NCBI RefSeq assembly: GCF_001949145.1
Contig: NW_019091406.1
Coordinates: 1,835,008-1,899,007 of the forward strand
DNA: 64,000 nucleotides
DNA from: Acanthaster planci
Lineage: Eukaryota; Echinodermata; Asteroidea; Valvatida; Acanthasteridae
Direction of reading: 5' to 3'
Below, one piece after another: positions 11,908 to 22,833 of this stretch (the first letter of the stretch is position 1; the number at the start of each line of letters is the position of its first letter). Position numbers and translations under genes: made by a program. The notes beneath the pieces were generated by a model that saw nothing but the letters and a program-made list of their open reading frames with translations, searched no databases and was not told the DNA's origin.

Positions 11908-12699
11908 GAAAGCTCAAAACATTCTTATAAGCAATCTTTAAAATTAATTTTTAGCAATGCACACAGTTTTCCGACGGAGAAATTACTGTCCTTGTGTTAA
12001 TTAATTTCAATTATTAAGATCTGTTAGACTTATAATTAGCCCATGCAACAACATCGTGTCAAAACAAGAGCCACATATCAGTGACAAAAACACTAAAAAA
12101 TTCACCAAAGTGTTTGCAAAACAAATTGAAAAAATGAGCAATATACTTTCACAATTTGCTCTAATTAATTATGCAAATTAGGTCTGTGTTTAAACTGATC
12201 TTTTGAATCAGTTAAGTCTGAGAACTGCTAAATAGTTGCAACCAAGAAAGACAGATCAGTTGCAAACAGGCTCAAAGTCCCTTTATGTTGTAATATTTTG
12301 GTAATTAAATATGCAAATTAGTAATTAAATATCAGTTTTTTTTATTGAACATCGCTTTAAAAGATAAAGGGCATTCATAATCAGTTCAAAATCTGAATTA
12401 AAGTGAACCCACCATGAATGAATTATGACAGAAAAATGCTTAGATGTGAGTGCTTTCTTGGTGCCTTCGTCTATTCATGAGAAAGTAAAGAAACAAAGGT
12501 CAACTTCAAATTTTTCTCCAAATTTCCTGAACTGAAATTACATCTTGAGAACCGCATTGCCGATTTTGAAAAAAAAAGCATCATTTGAATGCTGATGACA
12601 TGCTCTTTAGCTTCATTCCTGCTTTGGAGTTTTATGAAACATCACTTGAACTGCCTACAGCAACATGGCCTCCTGCACGTCTCAAATAGGCCCCAATGG

Positions 12700-12771
12700 T
12701 AGAAAGGCACTGTGGGAAGGGAAAGGGCCGATAAAAACATTGCCCCTTTTCCTTCCCACCCTGCCTTTCTA
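12700..12771. repeat. imperfect hairpin, family 'AGAAAGGCA'
   Basis: AGAAAGGCACTGTGGGAAGG pairs imperfectly with CCTTCCCACCCTGCCTTTCT around a central AAAGGG...CCCCTTTT. It is the diverged relative of the perfect hairpin at 13514-13582. Confidence 0.7.
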
Positions 12772-12884
12772 ACATGCATGCTGCACCGGTAGATAGGCTA
12801 GGTTATATATGAAAACAAGTAGCCTTCTGCTTTTCTTATTGAAGACAACAGATTTTCTGAACCAAGTTGAAGGGACGCGTTACG

Positions 12885-13010
12885 TCCCAACTATAACATC
12901 AGTCCCAATTATAGTTCAGACCATCCCAACTAGAGTGCTATAGTTGGGCCAGCCCAACTACAGCACAGAGCTGTGTCCAGCATGCCCCAACTACAGCACA
13001 GAGGTCATGG
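12885..13010. repeat. repeated CCCAACTA motifs
   Basis: Several copies of CCCAACTATAG or CCCAACTACAGCACAG occur in both orientations (about 12887, 12905, 12932, 12950 and 12984). The related phrase TTGGGCTAGCCCAACTGTAGCAC recurs at about 13436. Low-level repeat cluster between the two AGAAAGGCA hairpins. Confidence 0.5.
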
Positions 13011-13513
13011 AGTTCCAGTGGCAAAGTGCATGTGTTCAGCATGCAGCATGTGCCAAAGTCACAAGAAGTCCAGGTGTCTGACAAATTTGATGCACCACAT
13101 GAGGGCGCCCTTCACTTTTTCGTGGGCAGGAATGTGGAAGTCCTCTTGCAATAAATGTACACGCACTGTTCCAAGACGCCTGTCCGCTGGCCGCATTGGA
13201 CAGTGGCTGCAATATTGAAACATGCAACCAACAAATTATGTGCAATGTCGATTGGGACCATGTAAAAGTGGCCATAATGGACAAGAGGCTGTTTTACAAA
13301 GGTGGCCGGATAAGCAGGTTTGACTGTACTACCATATTTAAACTGAATTGTGTCAAGTGTAAGATGCATAAACTTGGAAATGTTGGATAAGGTTGAGAAA
13401 ATTTCTATTGCATTGGTCAATTGTCAATAGGCCTAGTTGGGCTAGCCCAACTGTAGCACTACGCCTAGGCTTAGGCCTATCGCAAAGACTGCATCCTGAT
13501 TTAACACAACAGG

Positions 13514-13582
13514 AGAAAGGCATTGTGGGAAGGAAAAAGGGGCAACATTATTGCCCCTTTTTCCTTCCCACAATGCCTTTCT
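13514..13582. repeat. perfect 32-bp hairpin
   Basis: The left arm 13514-13545 (AGAAAGGCATTGTGGGAAGG...) and right arm 13551-13582 are exact reverse complements by my reading, with a 5-base loop CATTA. The absence of mismatches suggests a recent insertion or a sequence repaired or selected as a hairpin. Confidence 0.85.
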
Positions 13583-13899
13583 ATATTCTACCAAACGGTA
13601 TCAACATAAACAATAACATGATTGGGCAAGGACTGTCTGGTCACTCATGTCATGGCACCACACTAATTCCATCATGTCCATAGCCAGACTAGTAATATAA
13701 AATGGCTCTGAACTGTAATCTTGCGAGTCGATTTGGCGCGCAATTCATTATAATATGCAGGCATAATACCTCCGTCATCGCAGCGTGCAGGTCACGGTTG
13801 CCACTTTACTCAATGACGTTCATGTGCTCGAAGGCCTACACAGGCAACAGTGCCATGACTGCATCATGCATGCACTGTAGGCCTACGAACTAAATGGCA

Positions 13900-15480
13900 A
13901 CGCGACTGCAACTTAGTGCAACTTGGACGCACATTGGAACGGTACACAAAAATAACACCCCAGCTGAATAAAACACTTACTTGATCCCTCCTATGTGGAA
14001 ACTAAAACTTGCGAGGTGAAGTATTGTAACAACACTGAAGTATTTGCTGGTCAAAATTGACAACCTACAAGTTGCGCAGAACCCTTCCCCACGTACAATA
14101 AAGTCCACTTATGTGTATACGTACGTATTCATTTGCTTGCGCTCCACAGTCAAAATGGCCGACCCATCTCTGCGCTACTTACTTTTTGCTGTGCGTTCCA
14201 CACACATGCACAATGCACGTAATTGCATGGGCCGTGGCATAGCGTTTGTGCACACGATACGCGATTCGTGGGTTGGACGAATCCGGGTCGAACCGCAGAC
14301 AACCTGCCGCTCTCCCTATGCCATGAATGGCACACGCCATACGGGCGCGCACCGCGCTCATCCAATGAGACACGACGGTCGTCTACATACGATGAATATT
14401 TATTACCTAGAAACAGCCACCAATGAGAACTCAGAACAAGCTTGACAACATACCGGGATCGAAGAACCAGGCTTACTATACCGCGTAGTTGTACAGACGC
14501 GCGTGCTAAGCGGTTTCTGGACTTGAACTGAACGCAATTGCGGGAACGCAAACAATGTTATCATGACAAAATGTGGCGAGTAACCTACTCACACACAAAA
14601 ACGCGTGTTAGGAGAGCAGCGTTAGTGTAACAATTTCACGAGATGACTGATAAAATGTTCCGTTCCACGGGCCAACCTATTGATTCCGTCGACGTCTGAA
14701 TAAATTCTGGAAGAGCTAAATAAATCCGAATAAATTTTTGCATCATGTACACATTTAAAAAGCTCTTGCAACCTTGGATAGATAAACGGTGCGTCGCTCG
14801 ACTATTTACATAATAGAATATTATGGAACGTTCCATTTTGATGTGCGGCCGCGTGGTGAAGACAAATAAGTCATATGAGTATCTGACATATCAGCAGTCG
14901 ATTGATGGGGGCTACAGTAACGTGTATGGCTCTACATACAACCCTGTCGGTTTCTAATCGCAGGTTGCATTACGAGTGATACGAGAAAAACAGTCGGGTC
15001 ACATCGAAAATGGTGACAAAAATTACATCGAAACGGATCGGAGTCTAACCAGAAGACATTGAAATTGAATACTATCAGTGAAATGATTTCATATTCGGGC
15101 ATTTTACGCCTATTTAAGGTAACAGCACAAACTACTCGAATGTCTGTTTATGGTAATACACTGTAATTAAGAACCTACCTTAGGACGATCGTGCGTAAAA
15201 GACGCCAATGCAGCTTGTTTTCGGCATTATCGTCATCTGCATGTCGTGTTAAGTTGGAATTACTTGGCGGAGGCCAGGAGTAATACATGAGCGGAAATCA
15301 ACCGTCAGGCAGATGCTGCTAGAACCTATTTTACATAGATGTATGTGTTACTATACTGGCTGCTGTAGATAGCCAAACCATTCTGATGCAGCGACACATT
15401 TCGCAAATTCCTACCAGTCTACCAAGAAAACGATTTCTCTGATAAGGCGCACTTTTGCGACTTGACACTATTCACAGAAG
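13900..15480. promoter_or_regulatory. CpG-richer region, possible promoter zone
   Basis: CG dinucleotides are much more frequent here (especially 14100-14600) than in the flanking AT-rich DNA, and a YY1-like AAAATGGCCGAC sits at about 14152. This could be the promoter/first-exon area of the minus-strand zinc-finger gene, whose upstream exon must lie above 10029. No exon could be proven. Open frames here (up to 133 codons) overlap on both strands and resemble nothing I know. Confidence 0.25.
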
Positions 15481-15682
15481 CTATCTTGTTCGTAAGTGTG
15501 ACGTCACTTCAGTTTAAACCACGCCCTCTGCACATACACTACACATAAAGTCACGTGAATTGATCATCGTTTACACGGCTATGGAACCGGAACTTAACGC
15601 GAAACTTCAGCGATCGTCCAATGGCAGCCTGCAAATCGTTGCGCGTCCGCGTGTGTGTCGAAGTCACCTACGAACCGGATAG
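15481..15682. mobile_element. inverted-repeat element, family 'GGTTCGTAAG', copy A
   Basis: Begins CTATCTTGTTCGTAAGTGTG and ends CACCTACGAACCGGATAG, forming partly complementary ends. A second copy in opposite orientation lies at 49774-49969. They share internal phrases such as TTTAAACCACGCCC, TTTACACGG, GGAACCGGAA and CAATGG. Confidence 0.7.
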
Positions 15683-15687
15683 ACATA

Positions 15688-16000
15688 GGGTGCGTTCGAT
15701 TAGCATACACGTGTAAGTCAAACTTACACGAGAGCGTTCGTTTAGCCATCACGTGATGTTCGTGCCTGCCCTGGTGTCAGCCACCACTACCCCAGCTGGC
15801 GAGCGGGTCTCTGGAGGTTGCCCGAGTGTAATGACGTCACGGATGGACTGTTCGAGCATGGACGTACATGATGGAATGAGGCGGGGACTTGACATTTTTC
15901 CCAGAATGCCTTGGAAAACACACTGCGGCGTTTGATAAGCCTCATTTTGAGGCTTCCCTCGTGTGTAACGTGTATTCGAGGAAGCTAATCGAACACACCC
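15688..16000. mobile_element. inverted-repeat element, family 'GGTGCGTTCGATTAGC', copy A
   Basis: Starts GGGTGCGTTCGATTAGC and ends GAAGCTAATCGAACACACCC, giving terminal inverted repeats of about 20 bp. It contains AGCGTTCGTTTAGCCATCAC and TAATGACGTCACGGATGGAC, both shared with copy B at 16337-16657 in reverse. It abuts the preceding GGTTCGTAAG element by about 5 bp. Confidence 0.75.
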
Positions 16001-16336
16001 ATTATCTTTAGGCAAACATGAATTCTCAGTTCTGATTGGTCGATCCATGGCAACAAACAGTGTGATATATAACCGTATTGCACGGTTCATATGAAACCCT
16101 GCGTAATGGGCTGTTCTAACTCTCAACGCATTGCGCATTTTTAAGCTAAAAGCAAACGCACATCTGCATGACTGTAAATTTAAAAGTCGCGTGTTTGCCC
16201 GTGCTGATCATCACCTGTTTAAACGCATGTACAATTCAAACAATTTCCTATGGTTACCCTCCCCAGCTCCCCAAGTCCTCCGGTCACTGTTGTCATCTGG
16301 AGCTGGACCGCAGGCGGCGCACTGAGACCCAACAAT

Positions 16337-16657
16337 AGGTGCGTTCGATTAGCTTCTCTGAATACACCAGCGTTACACCAAGAGAAGCCTCCAAATGAGG
16401 CTCATCGAACGCTGCAGCGTATTCGTCAAGGCATTCTGAGAAAAAGGTCAAGTCCCCACCACGTTCCATCACGTCCATGAACGAACAGTCCATCCGTGAC
16501 GTCATTACACTCGGGCAGCCTCCAGAGACCCGCTCGCCTGCAGGGGTAGTGGTGGCTGACACCAGCCTGAGGGCTGGAACGAAGATCACGTGATGGCTAA
16601 ACGAACGCTCTCTGTAAGTTTGACTTACACGAGGACGGAAGCTAATCGAACGCACCC
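16337..16657. mobile_element. inverted-repeat element, family 'GGTGCGTTCGATTAGC', copy B
   Basis: Same termini as copy A (AGGTGCGTTCGATTAGC ... GCTAATCGAACGCACCC), but the interior is the reverse complement of copy A. The pair could therefore fold back on itself over about 1 kb. Apparent open frames of 120-129 codons on the minus strand in both copies arise from this repeat and are not gene calls. Confidence 0.75.
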
Positions 16658-16756
16658 ATTGAGAAGGGCCCGGGGTTGGGGACCCAACGAGATTCGTCCA
16701 GGATTGTAGCTGCTTTTAATTTCAAGTTGGGGAGAATATCATTACCCCAGCAAAAA

Positions 16757-16928
16757 TACGGGCGATTTGCAATTAGTTCGCCTCCGAGAGTTTGCAACGC
16801 GTTATTGTGACCAACCCCCGTCCAATGCGCGAAATTTGTCGACCGTTTCCAAACGCGCATTGGGTCCACAGATTTCGCGCTCTGGGATTGGTCAACGCGT
16901 TGCAAATACTGTCATGTAACACCCGTAT
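16757..16928. mobile_element. palindromic element, family 'TACGGGCGATT', copy A
   Basis: Begins TACGGGCGATTTGCAATTAG and ends AACACCCGTAT. The core contains ATGCGCGAAATTTGTCGACC, facing partly complementary sequence with AAACGCGCATTGG. Core and ends recur at 32581-32742. Confidence 0.65.
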
Positions 16929-19900
16929 TGAAAATTGAAGTGGCAAAGTTTGCCATGCCCGCTGTGACATGCCTCGGTGTCGGTGCGAATGTACAGAATC
17001 TGTGCTCTCCACAATAGAGTATCGAACTGTGACGTCACTGTGAACCAGAAAGTGCAGTGCAAACGAATGGAGTACGCGCTCGTGTTGGTTCACGCGTTGG
17101 TTCTCGCGCTAATGCCTTTTACACACTAATTGTGCGCGTGACGTATTCATTTCGGAACTCTACTGACAACTTTGCACAGTGTTCTCGGTGCGTAAACAAC
17201 TGCAGCTTGATTTTTACTACCAAGAAGGGTCCATCTCACGGCGACATAGCGCACAAGAGTGCTGGGTCAACTTTGCCCTTACGATAAAAAATGACACTGT
17301 TTCCCAACAATACCTATACCAAACCCCCTAACTTGAACATGGCCACGTGCAGGATACCCAACTGGGTTCACAAGATGCTACTGAAAGAATTTTGGTGTCA
17401 CTTTTGACCATTACATAATGTCATTGTAACGTTACAGTCACAGTATAAATGTTGAGGCTGCATGTAATTGAGTCCTCGATTGCGGACGTGGACTCCATGC
17501 AAATCTTGAAATCCTGAATATGACGTGCACACGTTGAAACCAGGGCAAATGTTCAAACATGTACGGTTGCGAAACCTCACCCTGATAGGAAAGATGAGAC
17601 TGGGTGAAAAACAAACAGAGAAAAATCTGAATAGAAACTAAATTGGAGGGAGACGTCTGAATCTGTGCGCATTCATGTAAACGCGCGATGTTGACTGAAT
17701 GTGACAGTCCCTCGTTGTGTCTAGCCATCTAGCCTCCTTTTTCACTTTCAAATTTTCCTTGACTGGCGACTAATTGCCGCAACGCTGCTTGTGTAGTCAT
17801 TGGTCTAAAACCTCACTGTTGAGAGATATACTTGTGGCAAACATGAGTACTGTTAATGGTACCACCGTAATGTATTGCTCAATGGGAAAACTATCTGGTA
17901 CTTTTCAATGAATAATCTTTTTGGTATTACTTCTACTGATACAAGACATTTTGGGCCAATAGTGCAATCAAATGTCATTCATTATTAGTTGATTGGAGAG
18001 TTGGAGAACAATAAATTGATATATCCGGGGGAAAAACAACCCCTAACTTATTTTGGGTGTTGAAAGTTTTGACATTCGATTTCCATCGCAATCCATTTGT
18101 AGGCATCACTGTTCACCTAATCTGTGTAAATTGTGCAGTACTTCCAAATGAAGAGATGGCAATTGATGTATTTTTGTCTTTAAATAAAAAAAAAGAACAC
18201 TGCACTTGTTGCTAGCTTGTTATAATCGCTCAGATTTATTTCCTGCTAAGCCAAAGTCCCACTGAGTCCCCAAACAAAAGACCATCAATGCAAGTACACC
18301 ACACAGTGATTACGCGCACACCAATTTTATTTCAACTTACGCATTTGTCCAATTTACAGAGATTGTGTCCAGTATATTACCGCTGAATTTATGTGATAAA
18401 CATTTACAGGCACTTGGTTGGTGGTGCTGCTGACCTAGCCTTTTCTTTTTATCTCTTACAATACCAGAGTAAACCTATGCATTTTAAGCTCCAAAAATAT
18501 ATGTCTATAAAGTAATATTGTCAAATAATTACTTTGGTTAACAGCTGATATATCTGTACACCAACAATTACTTTACATAGTGACCAAGAAGAAGTTTACC
18601 AAAAGGTAGCTTCAAATTACAACACGAATGCTCAGTACTAAACGATCTTCTAATAATGGTTTCACAGTGCCAAAGTGGGCGCAAGATACAAGTTGTTTCC
18701 GCTGACAATGGGACTTCTTGACATTTGGTTTCGGAGGGATTTGGAGATCTTGTGGGAACCAAGCCTGTCGAGGGTTTAGCAGACACTGAAGGCAATCTAT
18801 TTGCTTTCCTTCATGGACTTCAAGTACCGAGCCAAAATGTCATTATAGATCACAAGCTCTTCTTGGAAAAAGGGCTTACGCACAAAACGTGGTACATGTA
18901 CATGTATTTGATTCTTTTTTCAAGCATTTGTGAGAAACGGGGAAGGTTTGCTTGGGTTCTTAAAACTAAAGTGAGGGAAACACTAGGTGCTTGTTACTAA
19001 CTCTTTTTTGAAATATCTGTTATGCGGAATTAATGTAGCAGGCCTACGCGCTACTGTCAGTAGCACTGATCTGACTGAATCTCATAAGATGATCCTTGAG
19101 GCCCTTTTAATGAGGTACCTTTATTTCAATTTGCAACGGAGAGAGTAAGCTGAACTAAGGTTGGCATCCCTGGCATTGATGTGGGGAAAAAAATGAGAAT
19201 TCCTCTTAGTTTTTAGTGCAATATTCTCTTAAAGAATGAGAGAAAATAATTTGAGAGTGACTTTTAAAAATGGGGGGGGGGAAGTGAAAGTGGTGGTGTC
19301 CCTTCCCTCACTTTTGGTTCGAGGGAACAAAATCTCTGATAATTAACTCTTGGTCAATCGTACAGTTGAATTAACTTATTAGCATTCGTATATCCTTTCA
19401 TAGAACTAGAATTAATCCAGATGAGAATCTTAATGTGTACATGTTTAAGTAAGTTAGAGTGCATAATTGCTCTGAATGTTTATAAGAAGTGAGACTCTAA
19501 ACAAATCATGCCCACTATAATACAATGCACTTGAGAACTCTTGAAAACTCGGTGATAGAAATGACTATTATTGTGTTCTATGCACGAATATAAATGCTCA
19601 AACTGTTGTTAAAATGATCTTAAGATCTACGATTGTTTAAAATAAACCACAACACTAATTCCAAAATTCATGTGCTGCTGAGAACAAATTCATGAAGTGT
19701 TTTTTAAAAAAGGAAAAAACTTAGTGTTTAAAAAATGCATTTTTTCTTACTAAAAGTGGAATGACAAACAGTCAGTCGCCAAATAAAAGAGGCAGGTTTG
19801 TGGGGGATAGCTGGGGAAATCGCCTGATTCCTCTCTAGCTCTTTTAATTAAGGTTCAAGAGACTATCCTGGTGCTAGTGATCGCTGGTGCTTCACAAGAA

Positions 19901-21517
19901 AATTACAGGTGTACCACTGCACCTATACAATATTGGACTACACAAGAACTAGGAAAACCTCCAAAAAATAAGGTAAATTTGCAGTCCTTGGCAAGGGTAA
20001 CAACGGACACGTACATTAGACCTAGTTCACGGCATATGGTACAAGAAGTGCAACCTGCACGCATGTACAGTACATGTATTTTGATTCCAATGCAAGAAAT
20101 GGCAATTATCTCCACCAGCTACTGCACTCCAAAGCCTTATTCAATATCGATTGCACGTTCATTTACAGGCTGCTCTGCGTACATATACACGTAGATTTAA
20201 GTATAACATTGCCACTTATTCAATCCCAGATTTCTCAGCAATTCTGCGACAAATTGTCCAGAATTGTGGAAATTCTCTATTTTGCTAGCGCCTTGGGCTC
20301 TACTGTTTTCTCATCCTTCAAGCTCTTCCGTTACCTCCTAGGGATATTACCAAGTGTTAAGACATTTACTGATTTCTTTGACACAATTTACTTCCTAATT
20401 GAGTTACTCACCCCTTTTCATTCCTTATCCTGCAACTCATTTTACACTTACATCTGTTCTAAAAACTTACATTTTCAAAATAACAACTCCTTTTTAAAAC
20501 AGGCAAACAAATAGTACTTTTTTTTCAAATGACAAAACACACTTGCAACCTTGTCCCTTCAGAAATTCGGTGTCCACTTCTAGTCTCTAAACTATGGGAG
20601 TAGGAAAGGAGAGTCCATGGGACAAGGTTGTATGCATCTGTTATAGACGTTTTACTCTACAGTGTTTTGATATAACGTAATATGTACACACAGTGAGCTA
20701 AAACAGAAACTAAGGTGAAAAATGTGTTTGCCTGTAATGAGTATGCACTTAGTAACGCAGCTTTTTGTATTTACAAGAAGCATACGCACAAGTGATAACA
20801 ACAGGAAGTAATGCTCCACATTCAGAAATTCAGTGCTCAAATTTGCCCTTCACTGTACATTATTTTACAATAACTACCAGGATAAGCTCAATAATTTACC
20901 TCAGTTGCCCTGCCCAGGACCACAAACCAAAGATCTTGTGATTTAATGTTAAATTAAATGTCTGTGTACATCAAAGACATTACCTCAGTTTTGTCCAGCA
21001 TTAAGTACTTGACCTTTCAAATGAGGTACAGGGTTACATGTATATTAACTAAAATGCATCACTGTTGTGACTGGACGATAAATTAACCGCCACCCCCAAA
21101 AAAGATCAAGACAACGCATCTTAAAAACGAAACAAGAAATAACGGTTATTAATTACACAATTCAGTCTCCCATACATATACATACACAGGGATGAGGAAG
21201 CTCAAGTATAACTGATACGCCAATGACACATGTTCTCTGAAATCATACACTGTACAATCAATACATTTTCTTTCATAGATTACTCTTAAAAATTTATTTC
21301 TCAATAACTTTACAGTGTACTGAATGGATTATACTCTGTTATTGTTCAGAGGTGACAGGTGTTTCTTTTCTACAAAACAGCCAAGTTGTTTGCATTTGTT
21401 AATAGACATTTCATATTGGTGATACTGCGTTCTCTGTTAAAGAATTTCAATACAGCAAGCCAAATGTACAGAAATGACATATCCATAATCCAGAACATCT
21501 GTTACTTTTGTAAGCTT
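16929..21517. other. intergenic, no gene recognised
   Basis: AT-rich DNA between the zinc-finger gene's likely 5' region and the 3' end of the PRUNE2-type gene. I found no splice-bounded conserved segment. A short minus-strand frame ending at 18568 (75 codons) and a plus-strand frame at 18725-19000 look unremarkable. A small inverted repeat (CAACCTTGTCCC at 20546 / GGGACAAGGTTG at 20619) is present. Confidence 0.5.
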
Positions 21518-21523
21518 TTTATT
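21518..21523 (-). terminator. possible poly(A) signal for the 22-kb terminal exon
   Basis: TTTATT on + (AATAAA on minus), about 700 bp downstream of the acidic frame's stop at 22220 and about 1.3 kb downstream of the short-tail stop at 22797. Another candidate is at 21293-21298. Positional inference only. Confidence 0.3.
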
Positions 21524-22219
21524 CAAAACATTGCAGTGTTTCAATCACTTATTTATCATATACATACAGTCAAGGGTCATATCGACACAGGTTATTTGTC
21601 ACATATGTATTTCATTTCATTGACAGTTATGTTCACTGACACTTGAACTATGTAAAAATGTGGTAAAAGTGTAAAAGGAAATGAATAAACTTAAGAAACT
21701 GCCTTCAAGACAGTAATGGGTACTTTGATTTGTCACTGGACATACAAGTCTTTACAGAGAGCAGCAGAGGAAACTAACTTTAAGAAGTTCACATGTGCAC
21801 ATACCAGAAATGGTAAAACTAGTCAAATAGGAATTTGCATCTGAAATAATTCCAATCCGCCATCTCTTCTAAAATCTCTAAAAATCCTCAAAGCTTCTGA
21901 AATTTACTAGCTCAAATTCCTTTTTGAAAGAATGGTCTTTAAAACTCGAAAGTGTGCTCACTGTGTCTCTTTGCTAAATGCACGTAATCCTATGCTTACG
22001 CATGGAGACTTCCCACAATAGGACATTCACTGCTGAGTAAAAGCATGCCCTCTTTTGTTCCTTTCGAAGCTGGTTGACTACTATAACTTCTGAATGAAGT
22101 TAAGCGCAGGTCTGAATTTCCCAAATTTCCTTTTGCTGTAAAAAAAATTTTAAAAAGTAAAGTTGGAATGACACTTTGAGAATATTTAAGGGTTAAAAAG
22201 TCTTGTACGTGTAAGTGGA

Positions 22220-22833
22220 TCATCTTTTGCCAGAGTGCTCGACATGTTTGGGGACGCCACTCCTTCGTAGGCTGGAGACTGGTCTCCTTGTGTCTGCAGC
22301 ATCTGCTTCTGAGGGTCGAGGAGGATTCTGATGAGAAGGTTCACGCTGAGAATGAGGGGAAGGGGAGGAGTGGTAAGGCGGGGCATGGAGGGCCGACAGG
22401 GGGTCCATCTCTTCCTCGTACTCCAGGTCCTGGTCTCCGACGCTCCGGCGATGCTTCAAGTCCAGCTCCTCCTCTTCGTCCGCCTCTGCCTCCTCCCGAG
22501 GTGTCTCCTCCTGCCCCTTGTCCCCATCCATCCTGTCATCATCATCGTCATCATCCTCAATGTCTGCGAACATGTCGTCCTCCATGAAGCCATGGCTGTC
22601 CCAGTCATCTTCAAAGTCGTTCGCCCGCTCCTGCTGGAGGGCAGACAGGGCAAAGTTGCCCCGCCGCAGCTGTGCAGACATCCTACGCCGAGCAGCTCGG
22701 GAAGTTGGCACAAAGAGCATCTCGTCGATGTAGTCCTCGTCCAGTGTTGCAATGTCAGAGTCAGGGCCCTTGGTGTAGCAGCTACTGCCCCCCTCGCTAC
22801 TTCCGTCTGTTCCTCTTCTGCTGTTTATCCACC
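22220..22833 (-). CDS. acidic-tail reading frame in the last minus-strand exon
   Basis: Open from the acceptor TTATTCCCAG|GGTGG (exon edge 22833) to TGA at 22220. In this frame the exon starts mid-codon (phase 1) and encodes 204 residues, starting [16 protein letters not shown] basic patch (SRAARRRMSAQLRRG) precedes strongly acidic runs (FEDDWDSHGFMEDDMF, seven Asp in a row, DEEEELDL) and a Pro/Ser-rich end. The DNA is far more GC-rich than its surroundings and most codons end in G or C, so I think this frame is translated. It is one base out of register with exon 14 of the PRUNE2-type gene. It therefore needs an intervening phase-shifting exon or belongs to another transcript. I recognise no family; intrinsically disordered acidic protein tail. 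Confidence 0.55.
22797..22833 (-). CDS. PRUNE2: PRUNE2-type gene, candidate exon 15 (short basic tail)
   Basis: Spliced from exon 14 (phase 2) onto acceptor TTCCCAG|GGTGG, this reads [11 protein letters not shown] then TAG at 22797. BNIP2-family C-termini after the BCH domain are short and charged, so this is plausible, but a chance in-frame stop is equally easy. The same exon is open in another frame for 204 codons. Confidence 0.45.

Noticed and set aside
14044-14551. Overlapping 133-codon frames on both strands, one containing ATGGCCGACC
   Set aside because: Open on both strands because of CpG-rich composition; no family resemblance and no splice context. The ATGGCCGAC reads better as a YY1-like site.
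16293-16655. 120-codon minus-strand open frame (and the 129-codon frame at 15749-16138)
   Set aside because: Both lie inside the two inverted copies of the GGTGCGTTCGATTAGC element; their similarity to each other reflects the repeat, not a protein.
18568-18795. 75-codon minus-strand frame ending in a stop, as a possible terminal exon
   Set aside because: No convincing acceptor, no family resemblance and no neighbouring exon.
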